A stretch of 54,570 bases of DNA from Verrucomicrobiales bacterium (lineage in GTDB: Bacteria; Verrucomicrobiota; Verrucomicrobiia; Verrucomicrobiales; SLCJ01), in NCBI GenBank assembly GCA_024636835.1, contig JAGXGH010000109.1, positions 1 to 54,570 of the forward strand, in the 5' to 3' direction. The position numbers were made by a program, and so were the translations under genes. This document shows positions 26,307 to 35,628 of this stretch, piece by piece. Position 1 is the first letter of the stretch; every line of letters starts with the position of its first letter. The notes below the pieces were generated by a model. The model saw only the letters and a program-made list of their open reading frames with translations, was not told the origin of the DNA and made no database searches.

Positions 26307-27824
26307 ATGAATTACTCTCTGCTTGCTAAGATTTTCGGATCGCTACTCCTTTTGTTGGCGCTGTCGATGCTTGCCTGCGCGTGCTTCGCGTGGTGGCAAG
26401 AAAGCGGTGGCGAGGTCAATCACGGGGCCGCTGCGCTTTCAATCACGACGGTGATAACGGCTCTCTCAGGTGTTCTGTTGATGGTATTTGGTCGCGGGTG
26501 CAAGGTGGAGATCCTGCGGAAAGAGGCTGTTGTGGTGGTCGGGTTCGGGTGGATTCTGTCGGCGATGTTTGGGGCACTGCCTTATATGTTGGCGTCGCCC
26601 GGGCTGACACCAGCTGCGGCGATGTTCGAATCGATGTCAGGGTTCACAACGACGGGGTCGACGGTGATTGCGAAGTTGGGTGAATGGCCGAGGGCGATTC
26701 TGATGTGGCGGGCGACGACCCAGTGGCTGGGCGGTTTGGGGATTCTGGTGCTCTTTGTGGCCTTGCTGAGTTATCTCGGAGTGGGCTCGAAATCGCTGTT
26801 TCGCTTTGAGTCGTCCTTGCGTCTTGGCGAGGCATCGCAGACGCAGATTCGCCGGACAGCGCGGATTTTGCTGCTGGTTTACGTCGGCTTAACGACAATC
26901 GCGATCGTGGGGCTGAGGGTTTTGGGGATGAACACTTATGATGCGATTGCACACGCTTTCACTGCGGTGTCGACGGGTGGGTTTAGTCCCTACGACCAGT
27001 CGATTGGATTCTTCCAGAGCACGCCTATAGAGATGTTTCTCGTGTTCATCATGATTGCGGCGGGAATGAACTTCCTCTTTTATGCGGGGTTGATTACCGT
27101 TGGTAAGCAGAGGTTGCGCTCTGAAGAAGAGGGGCTGTGGTTTCTTTCCATCATCGCGATTACCACCGGTCTTATTGTGTTTAACTTGCGGGTCGGTGGA
27201 GTGGGTGAGGAGACGGGAATGGTCCACAGCTCTGCCGGTGATGCGTTTTTGGACACGCTCTTCATGGTGGTGTCGATCATCACGACGACAGGGTTCGGCT
27301 CTTCATGGCGGGCAGCGGATACAGCCCCACTCGGATACGATCAATGGCCGACCTTCTCCATCGCATTATTACTACTATTGATGATGATCGGCGGTTGTGC
27401 AGGATCAACCGCGGGCGGGATTAAGGTAGGCCGCGTCGTGTTGTTTTTTAAGATGATGCGCCAAGAAATCGTTTTGGCGTTTCGCCCGCGTCAGGTTTTC
27501 AACATCTTCCTCAACAAGAATCCTGCGGGTGAGGCGGCGAAAGGCGTGGCATTCTACATCGCGCTGACTGGTGCGGTGATCGTCGTTGGCACGATGTTAT
27601 TGAGTCTCTTTGAACCATCGCGAAGTTTCGATACCTGCTTCTCTGCAACGGTGGCGACCCTTTTCAATATTGGGCCGGGCATAGGAGATGTTGGGCCGAC
27701 GCAGAATTTTGCAGGCTTCAGCCCACAGAGCTACGTTTTAATGACCTTGTTGATGGTTCTCGGGCGACTCGAAATGTTCGCCGTTTTGGTCCTTTTTGTG
27801 CCAGCCTTGTGGCGTAGATATTGA
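26307..27824 (+). CDS. trkH: Trk potassium uptake channel TrkH
   Basis: 505-residue polytopic membrane protein of the SKT family, about ten to twelve membrane segments. Selectivity-filter-type loops are visible: SGFTTTGSTVI, FTAVSTGGFSPY, IITTTGFGSSW and NIGPGIGDVGP, with GGCAGSTAGGIKVGR before the last pore. It forms the K+ path with TrkA and matches the usual length. The 213 bp after it contain no gene. Confidence 0.97.
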   Translation: MNYSLLAKIFGSLLLLLALSMLACACFAWWQESGGEVNHGAAALSITTVITALSGVLLMVFGRGCKVEILRKEAVVVVGFGWILSAMFGALPYMLASPGLTPAAAMFESMSGFTTTGSTVIAKLGEWPRAILMWRATTQWLGGLGILVLFVALLSYLGVGSKSLFRFESSLRLGEASQTQIRRTARILLLVYVGLTTIAIVGLRVLGMNTYDAIAHAFTAVSTGGFSPYDQSIGFFQSTPIEMFLVFIMIAAGMNFLFYAGLITVGKQRLRSEEEGLWFLSIIAITTGLIVFNLRVGGVGEETGMVHSSAGDAFLDTLFMVVSIITTTGFGSSWRAADTAPLGYDQWPTFSIALLLLLMMIGGCAGSTAGGIKVGRVVLFFKMMRQEIVLAFRPRQVFNIFLNKNPAGEAAKGVAFYIALTGAVIVVGTMLLSLFEPSRSFDTCFSATVATLFNIGPGIGDVGPTQNFAGFSPQSYVLMTLLMVLGRLEMFAVLVLFVPALWRRY

Positions 27825-28037
27825 GAATATATGGATGACTTTATGTCCCAAATGACGAGAAAGAGTAGTCATTGGCAAAATTCTTGATAGAAATTGCTTA
27901 AAAAGTCAGATATTTCATTGAGTACACGAGAAAAATCCAACATCATGCCTAGCGGATGCGTTAGTTCTTGGTGATCCTCGAGGCTTCACCAGGTTTTTCT
28001 GTCCCCAGATCAGAATATTTTCCCGAACAAATTTCCC

Positions 28038-30845
28038 ATGAAGATCAAAAAATCTCCAATGACTAAATATCCACGGACTCTCATCAGTTCGTTGATTGCA
28101 TTAGGCTTAGCCGTCTTGCCCGCAATCGCTGAAGACGACCAAGTGGACGTTGACAAGGACCCGCTTTTGGAAGCGGCCAACAAAAACCTCGAAAACGCGA
28201 AGAAGGCACAAATGGCGGTTCTTCAGGATCAGCTTGCTGCACTCAACGCTGCCCGTCCTGAGCTCGATTTCTCTAACGAAATCAGTCGTGCGCTTTCCAT
28301 CGCCAAGTTCAAGGCCTATTCGAATCAAAGGAGTCAGATCACCTTCAGCATGGCGGAAGTCGCCGGAGTGGAGAAAGTGAAGAAGGATCAGGATGGCAAC
28401 ACGATGTTGTTGCGCCGTTTCGACGAGTATGGTCGTCCAGTCTACATCACTAGTGATAATGCGAATTCCCGGATTTCACAGAATATCAATGCAATCGGTG
28501 AGGGTTCGTCCCTAGGCTTGGAGGGTGATGGAATGACTGTTGGTGTTTGGGAAATTGACCGCACCTTGGTCGATCACGTTGAATTCGATAACCGAGTCAT
28601 TCAAGTGGATGGTAGTTTGGTCGATTATGGTGATCACGCTGCGCACGTTGTTGGAACGGTTGCGGCACGCGGACAGAATCCACGTGCGAAAGGAATGGCA
28701 CCGCGCGCTTCGGTTTTTGCCTTTGATGCTAATGGTGATCTTGAAGAAATGGGTGCGAATGCGGCCATTGCACCAGGCGGTGGCTCTACAACGATTTTGA
28801 TCTCCAATCATTCCTATGGTTACGGTGGTGTAGGGTGGGTGCCACCGCCGTTCCTGGCTCCCTTCTGGGTCTGGACAGGCTCTCCACCGCCGGAGCGGTT
28901 TGATCCGCGTTTCGGAGGCTACGATGAAGATTCTTCAGCGGTAGACGCGCTTTGTTATTCTTCCGAGTATTATTTGCCTGTCTATTCAGCAGGCAACAGT
29001 GCAGCAAATCCCGGACCTGCAGCCGGCGCTCCTTGGGGGTTTGTAGGTGTGGATGGTGATATTATCTTCGTGGGTGCTTATCAGCCAGGGTTTGACCCAT
29101 CACGCGTGGTGCAAGACAGGAATGGGTTTGATACAATCACAGGTGGAGCGAAAACCGGGAAGAATGTATTGACTGTTGGTGCAGCAGAGGACGCCGTAAG
29201 TGGTGGAAGTCGCGACCCGTCCGCCGCGACGATTGCTTTTTTCTCATCGAAGGGACCGGTCAACGATGGTCGGCTGAAGCCTGAAATTACCGCCAATGGG
29301 GTGGATCTCTTTTCATCGGTGGTCGCCAACCGAAATGCTTACAAAGAGTTCAGCGGCACAAGTATGGCTAGTCCGAGCATTGCCGGAGGAGCGATATTGC
29401 TTCAGCAGCTGGCTAAAGAACGTAATGGTGGACGTGCAATCACTGCGGCTAGTGTCAAGGCTGTGATCTGTCACACCGCTGATGACCGCGGCACGGAAGG
29501 TCCTGACTACACCTACGGGTTTGGCCTGGCCAACTTCCTCGCGGCGACGGACTTGATGTTGACCAACTTCTCGGTTCCTGCGACCGTTCCGAGTCTGTTT
29601 GAATCTGCGGTCTCTTTCCTGCCGAATTCCACAGACTTCCGCAGAACGATCTTCCAGATCAGTGCGTCAGGCGGGCCGTTAAAAGCAACGATCTGCTGGA
29701 CGGATCCGGCGTCAGATCCAATCCCCGGTGCTCAAAATCCAACTCCAGCTTTGGTCAATGATTTGGATCTTCGTATACAAGGTCCAGATGGTCGGGTCTA
29801 CCAACCTTGGCGCCTTGGTGGCTTGTCCCGTGCAGAGCTTGGCGCGACGCGTGGTGATAACAACCTCGACAATATCGAGCAAGTCTATATTCCGAATGCT
29901 GAGCCTGGTATTTACAACGTGATCGTGCTTGCAGACCGCTTCACGGACAACGCTCAGGGTGGTCAGCGTTTCTCCTTAGTGCTCTCCGGTCAGCGTCTGG
30001 TCAATCAGAACCCAGTAGGGGTGGAGCCACCAATCGATCCTGTGCAATGGCCGTTCGTCGTCGAGCCAGTTACCGAAGTCCCTGCGGGCTTAACCACTGT
30101 CGCAACGAAAGTGGTGAATTGTTACAGGATTCCTATCTTTGGCACCGCCGCATCTAATGATGATGACTTGCTGCAAGTCGCGCACCACCTCGGCGAATAC
30201 ATCGACAACGATGAAGACGGGATTGCCGACAATGGCTTGGTGCACCGAGCCGCAATTGCCAACGACTCATTTATTGTTGTCTTTAAAGATCAGGATGAGT
30301 TCGACACTTTCGCTGCAGCTGGGGATATCCCCTCTGTCTATCTGAATGCATTCAACGTTCGTTTTATCATGGGTGAAAACATCCGCACGGAGATGCGTAG
30401 TGGCCGCTTGGATCAATCACGCGTTGAGACGCTTAAACTATGGTTGCGTGCGGGTTACAGCTCAGTGACAGACTACACCAGCGTGTTTGGTGAGCTTGAA
30501 GGAACGGTGATCGAAGGCTTCATGCAAGCTGCAAAAGATGATGTGTGGATGTTCGGTAATGTTGCTCTCGATAAGCCGGGTTGGTTTCACGTTGATTCGA
30601 CCTCTATTCCGCAACTGATCAGTGAGTATTTCTACTATGTGATGGGCTCGCGAATCGGGTTGTTTGACTTCTCGGGTGGCGGTCGGACGATTCGTGCTGA
30701 CTGGGATCTCGACACTGAAGAGAAGCTCCGCGGTGGAGATATCTGGGCTTACTATTTGGTCAATAAGCCTGATTATCGTCTCCCACGCAGAATGCCGGAT
30801 AACGAATACAATCCGGATGTCCCACCAGGCGTGCCGTTCTTTTAA
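28038..30845 (+). CDS. Secreted subtilisin-like (S8) protease with unknown C-terminal domain
   Basis: 935 residues. Signal peptide at about 13-31 (ATGs at 28038 and 28059 both possible). The S8 domain has an intact triad: Asp174 (GVWEID), His200 (GDHAAHVVG) and Ser442 (GTSMASPS). A jelly-roll P/proprotein-convertase-like domain follows at about 515-655 (PALVNDLDLRIQGPDG). The last about 260 residues form a domain I do not recognise; it contains DNDEDGIADNG near 719-730, a calcium-loop-like DxDxDG pattern, and ends in a Pro-rich tail. The inserted loop GWVPPPFLAPFWVWTGSPPP in the catalytic domain is unusual. Expected role is extracellular protein degradation. A strong terminator follows. Confidence 0.9.
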   Translation: MKIKKSPMTKYPRTLISSLIALGLAVLPAIAEDDQVDVDKDPLLEAANKNLENAKKAQMAVLQDQLAALNAARPELDFSNEISRALSIAKFKAYSNQRSQITFSMAEVAGVEKVKKDQDGNTMLLRRFDEYGRPVYITSDNANSRISQNINAIGEGSSLGLEGDGMTVGVWEIDRTLVDHVEFDNRVIQVDGSLVDYGDHAAHVVGTVAARGQNPRAKGMAPRASVFAFDANGDLEEMGANAAIAPGGGSTTILISNHSYGYGGVGWVPPPFLAPFWVWTGSPPPERFDPRFGGYDEDSSAVDALCYSSEYYLPVYSAGNSAANPGPAAGAPWGFVGVDGDIIFVGAYQPGFDPSRVVQDRNGFDTITGGAKTGKNVLTVGAAEDAVSGGSRDPSAATIAFFSSKGPVNDGRLKPEITANGVDLFSSVVANRNAYKEFSGTSMASPSIAGGAILLQQLAKERNGGRAITAASVKAVICHTADDRGTEGPDYTYGFGLANFLAATDLMLTNFSVPATVPSLFESAVSFLPNSTDFRRTIFQISASGGPLKATICWTDPASDPIPGAQNPTPALVNDLDLRIQGPDGRVYQPWRLGGLSRAELGATRGDNNLDNIEQVYIPNAEPGIYNVIVLADRFTDNAQGGQRFSLVLSGQRLVNQNPVGVEPPIDPVQWPFVVEPVTEVPAGLTTVATKVVNCYRIPIFGTAASNDDDLLQVAHHLGEYIDNDEDGIADNGLVHRAAIANDSFIVVFKDQDEFDTFAAAGDIPSVYLNAFNVRFIMGENIRTEMRSGRLDQSRVETLKLWLRAGYSSVTDYTSVFGELEGTVIEGFMQAAKDDVWMFGNVALDKPGWFHVDSTSIPQLISEYFYYVMGSRIGLFDFSGGGRTIRADWDLDTEEKLRGGDIWAYYLVNKPDYRLPRRMPDNEYNPDVPPGVPFF

Positions 30846-30865
30846 GCACATAACTTGAATCATTG

Positions 30866-30901
30866 ATGGCTTGGAGCGAAATGCTCCAAGCCATTTTATT
30901 T
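30866..30901 (+). terminator. Rho-independent terminator after the S8 protease
   Basis: A perfect 12-bp stem (ATGGCTTGGAGC, loop GAAAT, GCTCCAAGCCAT) followed by TTTTATTTG, 21 bp after the stop codon. Confidence 0.92.
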
Positions 30902-30987
30902 GTTATGTGTGGTCATTAAGATAGAATTTGCCTTGTGCGACATGTGTCGATACCTAGGGTGTTTCCAATCTTCATGTATAAAGGGTT

Positions 30988-31080
30988 CGCATAAAAACCT
31001 GAAATTTCGCCGCGCACAAGTGACTCAAGATCAATCAATTCAACCTCTGATCGCGTCAGATCAATACCAAGTTTTGGTAT
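30988..31080. repeat. Interspersed palindromic repeat, copy B (inverted)
   Basis: Inverted relative to copies A and C. The palindrome ATACCAAGTTTTGGTAT is at 31064-31080 preceded by CGCGTCAGATCA, and the distal module CCGCGCACAAGTG ends near 31022. The last two bases of the palindrome are the first two bases of the RDD gene's upstream ATG. Confidence 0.8.
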
Positions 31081-31834
31081 GATGAGTTACCGCCACCGCC
31101 GTCAACAAGATCTACTGGATACCCTTCAGGTCGTCGAGCTTGCAGAGGGTGTGGAAATTCAATTGCCTATCGCCGGCCCGCTGGTGCGGGGTCAGGCGTT
31201 TCTGCTCGACACTGTATTTCGTTGGCTGGGAACGGTGATGATTTCGCTGATGATCTATTTTGTTTGGGGGCTTCTCTTCGGAGGTGGTGTGGCGATGGGA
31301 GCTTTGGCGATTGTTGCTTTTGTGATCGATTGGTTCTATTTCGTGCTGTTTGAGGCGGGAAGGCAGGGTGCGACTCCTGGCAAGCGCATCGTTGGATTAA
31401 GGGTAGTGCAGACGAATGGTCAGCCGATCACAATAGGGCAATCGGTGCTGCGTAATTTTCTCCGCTATGTGGACACCTTTCCGCTCGTGTTTTCAGGTAT
31501 TGGTTTGACGAGTATGGCGCTGAGTAAACGATCCCAACGCCTCGGCGATATCGCCGCCGATACCTTGGTGATTTATACGAATAAGGAGAAACTCTATCCC
31601 GCGTTGCTGCGCCGAGCGACTCCTCCAGCCGCAGTGGACCCGGAGGCTCCGCCAGTCTTGCTCTCGCGTGAGGAGCAAAGTGGAATTGCGAGTTTTGTAG
31701 AGCGCGCGAGCCTATGGTCGGATGACCGCCGTGCTGAGTTAGCTGATATATTGTATCCATTGACATCCCGTAAGGGCAACGCAGCGGTGCGCCGATTGGT
31801 CGCTTTCAATAACTGGCTGAGACGGTCGGGCTGA
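31079..31834 (+). CDS. RDD-family membrane protein
   Basis: 251 residues. RDD domain with membrane segments at about 50-70 and 75-90 and later near 130-145. It shows the family sequence features LVRGQAFLLDTVFRW, GRQGATPGKRIVGLRVV and KRSQRLGDIAADTLVIY. The C-terminal about 70 residues are charged and cytoplasmic. RDD proteins often accompany SpoIIM, DUF58 and MoxR genes, as here; function unclear, possibly ion or osmolyte transport. The first ATG (31079) overlaps a palindromic repeat; the second ATG (31082) is equally plausible. First gene of the second MoxR operon. Confidence 0.88.
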   Translation: MMSYRHRRQQDLLDTLQVVELAEGVEIQLPIAGPLVRGQAFLLDTVFRWLGTVMISLMIYFVWGLLFGGGVAMGALAIVAFVIDWFYFVLFEAGRQGATPGKRIVGLRVVQTNGQPITIGQSVLRNFLRYVDTFPLVFSGIGLTSMALSKRSQRLGDIAADTLVIYTNKEKLYPALLRRATPPAAVDPEAPPVLLSREEQSGIASFVERASLWSDDRRAELADILYPLTSRKGNAAVRRLVAFNNWLRRSG

Positions 31835-31857
31835 GCGGGGCTTTCATTCCTAATCCT

Positions 31858-32835
31858 ATGCAAGAGCACGACTTTATCGCTGAGAACTCCAGAGACTGGG
31901 ACGTCTTCCACGACGACCTTGGCGCTTTGGAACGCAATGCGACAAAGGTGGACGCGGTGGGGATTGCCAATCGCTACAAGAAGGTGTGTCACGATTTGTC
32001 CTTGGCGCGTCATCGGATGTATAGCGCGGATCTGTTGGACCGCTTGAATCAGTTGGTGATTAATGGAAGCCAATATTTTCGCAAGCCCGCGCGGCCGTTT
32101 TGGCTGAGTGTCGGACGTTTTTTGCTCTATGGGTTCCCGATTGTAGTGCGTCGCGAGTGGCGCTTGTTCTGGGTGAGCACACTGGCGTTTATCATCCCAT
32201 TCGCATGGGCGATGTATGCAGTGCAAAACGATACGACTTGGGCGTATGCGCTACTTGGTTCCGAGGGGATGGCTGGTGCTGAATCGATGTATGGATCGGA
32301 TAGTGGACTAGCAGAATGGCGTGGCGAGTTTAATTCGGATTTTGCGATGTTTGGTCATTACATCCGAAACAACGTGCAGATCGATTTTCAAATGTTTGCC
32401 GGAGGCTTACTCGCAGGAGTGGGCACGCTATTTTTCCTCGTATTTAATGGAGTGTATATCGGTGCGTTTGCGGGATACGTGCATGTCGCTGCGGAACCTG
32501 AGCGGCTCTACACCTTTGTCATTGGTCATTCGTCGCTGGAGTTGACTGGGATGGTGATTGCGGGGATGGCGGGATTACGCCTTGGTTCAGGTATTCTGTT
32601 GCCCGGGCGTTTACGCCGAAGCGAATCACTGAAACGTGCAGCAAAGCGGAGTTTGCCTCTGATTTACGGGGGTGGGTTGATGACATTTCTCGCGGCATTT
32701 ATTGAGGGGTTCTGGTCGGCGCAGGATCAGCCCGCCGACACGAAATACATGATTGGCACTGCGCTTTGGCTCATAATGATCGCTTACTTCTTGTTCGCCG
32801 GACGTGGGAAGGAGCGGATGATCGATGAAGCTTGA
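31858..32835 (+). CDS. SpoIIM-family (stage II sporulation protein M-like) membrane protein
   Basis: 325 residues with a soluble helical N-terminus (about 1-95) and about five membrane segments: WRLFWVSTLAFIIPFAWAMY, MFAGGLLAGVGTLFFLVFNG, IGAFAGYVHVA, the ELTGMVIAGMAGLRLGSGIL stretch and a C-terminal helix. This is the SpoIIM/DUF95 pattern. Outside spore formers, this family sits in MoxR clusters and its function is not defined. Nothing here implies sporulation. It overlaps the next gene by 11 nt. Confidence 0.88.
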   Translation: MQEHDFIAENSRDWDVFHDDLGALERNATKVDAVGIANRYKKVCHDLSLARHRMYSADLLDRLNQLVINGSQYFRKPARPFWLSVGRFLLYGFPIVVRREWRLFWVSTLAFIIPFAWAMYAVQNDTTWAYALLGSEGMAGAESMYGSDSGLAEWRGEFNSDFAMFGHYIRNNVQIDFQMFAGGLLAGVGTLFFLVFNGVYIGAFAGYVHVAAEPERLYTFVIGHSSLELTGMVIAGMAGLRLGSGILLPGRLRRSESLKRAAKRSLPLIYGGGLMTFLAAFIEGFWSAQDQPADTKYMIGTALWLIMIAYFLFAGRGKERMIDEA

Positions 32836-34411
32836 GGATGTGAGTGCCGTGTTGCGGCCGCGACGTTCATGGGAGGCGGTGGACCTGGGGTGTGCACTGG
32901 TAAAGCGTCATTCGCGCACGATTTTTGGTGCGTGGATGCTAACGGTGTTCCCGCTGTTTGTCCTGATTGCCGTGGTGCTTTGGTCACATCCGGTTTGGGC
33001 ATCGCTGTTGATTGTGTTTTTGAAACCAATCGCTGATAGAATACCCCTATATGTAATTAGTCGGGGAATGTTCGGAGAGGCTCCGACCATTCGCCAAGTG
33101 GTTAGAGCGTTCCCTGGCATGTTATGGAAAAACGCGGGAGTGCTTTTGTTCACTAATCGATTGTCGCTGAACCGCTGCTTTGTGATGCCCGTTATCGAAC
33201 TCGAAGCGTCTGATCGGAAAATACGCAAGGAGCGGATTTCCGCGTTGGGTCGCTTGTCGGATGTCGCTGGTTCAGTCTCGTTTTTCGCCAGTGTTATCGA
33301 GATGTGTATGCTGATTTCACTGGTTTTCTTTACGATTGCGTTCATCCCGGAATCGATGACCGAAGAGATGAGCTGGAGCATGCTGGAGTTTGAACTTAGC
33401 TCCTCGTTGGGGGATTTGACGCCCGTGATTCAGTTTTTTCTCGTCTACCAAATTATCGCAACCACACTGGTGGAGCCTTTTTACGTGGGGGCGGGGTTTG
33501 GGCTTTATTTGAATGCTCGTTCGATCCTCGAGGGCTGGGATGTGGAGCTAAGCTTTCGTCGGATAGCCAAGCGTTTGGAAACGAAAGGGCATGGTGCGGT
33601 AGCGGTTGCACCACCAGTAAAGTCGAGTGGATCCGGCACCCGTGTTCTTGTTGGTTTGTTGGCGGTGTTTTTGATGCTGTCTTCGCCGTCAACCCGAGCA
33701 GAAGAGGGAGGTTTAGATGACGCGGCGACAACTGAAGAGCTTACCGATAGTGAGTTGTATGCAAATGATCAGAAAACCGCTGCAGAGATTCTTGAGGATC
33801 CGGAATTCGAAGTGAAGACCAGCAAGGTATGGGTGCCTGCCGATGAAGAACCAGAGCCTGAGGAATCGACGAGTGGCAGTGGCAGTGGCATAGCGGGGCT
33901 CTCAGATATACTGATGTTTGTATTCTGGGCGTTCTTAGCCGCGGCATTGGGTGTCATCGTATACTTCATCGTAACCGCCATGCGTGGGAAAAGAATCACG
34001 ATGCCTGCGACGATTCCTGAGCAAAAGGGGAAGGGGATCACCACCTACCAAGGGATGAATATTGCACCGCAATCGTTGCCGTATGATATAGCCACGGCGG
34101 CGCGCAACTTGTGGGGTGATGGGCGCCAGACTGAAGCGCTCGGCTTGCTCTATCGCGGTGCCATTTCCTGGATGGTGCATGCGGCATCATTGGCGATTGA
34201 GGAAAGCTTTACCGAGGGGGATTGTCAGCGCTTGGTGAATCGATCACTTCCTGCCAGCGGCGAAGCTGGATATTTCGACCGACTGACAGGTAACTGGATG
34301 ATGACAGCCTACGGTCAGATGCCGCCGAGTGATGAAGAGTTTTCCCGACTTTGCGACGCTTGGCCGTTTGTTATTTCCAATCAACCGAGTGGTAAGGGAG
34401 GAGGGTCATGA
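32825..34411 (+). CDS. Membrane protein with DUF4129-like C-terminus
   Basis: 528 residues. There are four or five membrane segments in the first 230 residues, an extracytoplasmic acidic linker (about 290-360) bounded by a hydrophobic segment resembling an internal signal, then a membrane helix (about 362-385, ILMFVFWAFLAAALGVIVYFIV). A cytoplasmic C-terminal domain (about 410-520: AARNLWGDGRQTEALGLLYR, CQRLVN) matches DUF4129. Such proteins occur with DUF4350, MoxR and DUF58 genes. The start overlaps the SpoIIM gene by 11 nt and the stop overlaps the next start by 4 nt. Confidence 0.75.
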   Translation: MKLEDVSAVLRPRRSWEAVDLGCALVKRHSRTIFGAWMLTVFPLFVLIAVVLWSHPVWASLLIVFLKPIADRIPLYVISRGMFGEAPTIRQVVRAFPGMLWKNAGVLLFTNRLSLNRCFVMPVIELEASDRKIRKERISALGRLSDVAGSVSFFASVIEMCMLISLVFFTIAFIPESMTEEMSWSMLEFELSSSLGDLTPVIQFFLVYQIIATTLVEPFYVGAGFGLYLNARSILEGWDVELSFRRIAKRLETKGHGAVAVAPPVKSSGSGTRVLVGLLAVFLMLSSPSTRAEEGGLDDAATTEELTDSELYANDQKTAAEILEDPEFEVKTSKVWVPADEEPEPEESTSGSGSGIAGLSDILMFVFWAFLAAALGVIVYFIVTAMRGKRITMPATIPEQKGKGITTYQGMNIAPQSLPYDIATAARNLWGDGRQTEALGLLYRGAISWMVHAASLAIEESFTEGDCQRLVNRSLPASGEAGYFDRLTGNWMMTAYGQMPPSDEEFSRLCDAWPFVISNQPSGKGGGS

Positions 34412-35592
34412 AGATTGCGCGAATGATTCTCTGCGGTTGTTTCGGGTTGTTGCTGATGGTGCTGGCCGGTTGCCGGGGCGAGGGGAAGTTTGAAGACCGT
34501 CCCTTAGGCTACACTGGAGAGGCGCGCCGTGATCCATTCCTCGCTCTTGGAAAATTACTGGAGTCCTGGGATGGCTATAAGCATGAATACGTGCCGACCT
34601 TGGATCTATCGGAAGAGGATTATGGCACAGTGATCGTGCGCCGCGAAACCTTGGATGATGCTGTTCAGGTTGAAGCCGTCCGCGAGATGTTGCGTAATGA
34701 AACTCATGTGATCGTGCTCATGAGTGGAGGTGAAGTCTACATTAACGATTGGACGAAAACGTATTGGGGCACTTCGGTGAGTGAGGTCAGTGAATTCGAG
34801 GATACGCCATTGGCGGAGCTTTTTGCGGAGGCTGGCTTTGATGTTCAAGTTGGAGGGTATGCATCACGAAGTTCGGATGTGCGTAAGATCCGCTTTCATG
34901 GGCAAGAGTTTGAAGTAGATATGCCCGACGCCTGGGAGCTCGGATATTTAGCGAACGATGGTGATGTGGAACTCATCGACGCCGGGCAAGACGGTGAAAG
35001 CGCGCTACCGCTGGTCTCAGCAGCATTCGAAATGGGTCGGTTGACTGTTTTGGAAAGCGCGAAGCCATTCCGTAATCGATTCATTGCCGAGCACGATCAT
35101 GCGGCGCTCTATCATGCCTTGTGGGATGCGAGTGATTACTACGGTACCGCAGTCGTGAAAGGAAGTGGCATCTCGTTCTTCGCGCTCGTTTGGGAGCGGG
35201 CTTGGATGGTAGTCATTGCCGTGGGCGCTTGGTTGGTGTTGTGGCTGTGGTTCATGCTAAAACGTCGGGCGGCACCGATAGAGCCTCTGCCACCCGCGTT
35301 GACCAGCTATCGGGAGCGCATTGAAAATACCGCCAGTTTCATCTGGGAGCGTGGCGCGGCAGATTCGCTCGTGGCGTCGATCAAACGATCAGTCGTTGAT
35401 CGATGGAGAATGACCACCGGCGAGAGTATTGAGTACCCAATGATGCCCGAGCCTGTAAGTGTGGCCGAGCGACTCGGTGGCGTGATCACTGTAGACAAAA
35501 TTTCCCAAGCATTTTCTTTTTCGAACTTCGAGGATGCTCAAGGATTACAACAATCCATCGAAGTGCTGCAAGCGATTCATCGCGAGCTTTAG
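34408..35592 (+). CDS. DUF4350-type putative lipoprotein
   Basis: 394 residues with an N-terminal signal ending in a lipobox (LLMVLAGC, Cys about 22). The following region resembles DUF4350 (RDPFLALGKLLESW, then a Rossmann-like VIVRRETLDD...VIVLMSGGEV). A membrane helix at about 265-290 (WMVVIAVGAWLVLWLWFML) puts the C-terminal 100 residues in the cytoplasm. The family is defined by proximity to MoxR and DUF4129 genes. Either the lipobox or the internal helix may anchor it. It overlaps the previous gene by 4 nt. Confidence 0.8.
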   Translation: MKIARMILCGCFGLLLMVLAGCRGEGKFEDRPLGYTGEARRDPFLALGKLLESWDGYKHEYVPTLDLSEEDYGTVIVRRETLDDAVQVEAVREMLRNETHVIVLMSGGEVYINDWTKTYWGTSVSEVSEFEDTPLAELFAEAGFDVQVGGYASRSSDVRKIRFHGQEFEVDMPDAWELGYLANDGDVELIDAGQDGESALPLVSAAFEMGRLTVLESAKPFRNRFIAEHDHAALYHALWDASDYYGTAVVKGSGISFFALVWERAWMVVIAVGAWLVLWLWFMLKRRAAPIEPLPPALTSYRERIENTASFIWERGAADSLVASIKRSVVDRWRMTTGESIEYPMMPEPVSVAERLGGVITVDKISQAFSFSNFEDAQGLQQSIEVLQAIHREL

Positions 35593-35628
35593 GTAAGCCT
35601 CTTTCCTGTATTACTCCTTAAATAAACT

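Noticed and set aside
31858..32835. Sporulation role for the SpoIIM-like gene
   Set aside because: No other sporulation genes; the family is common in MoxR clusters of non-spore-formers.
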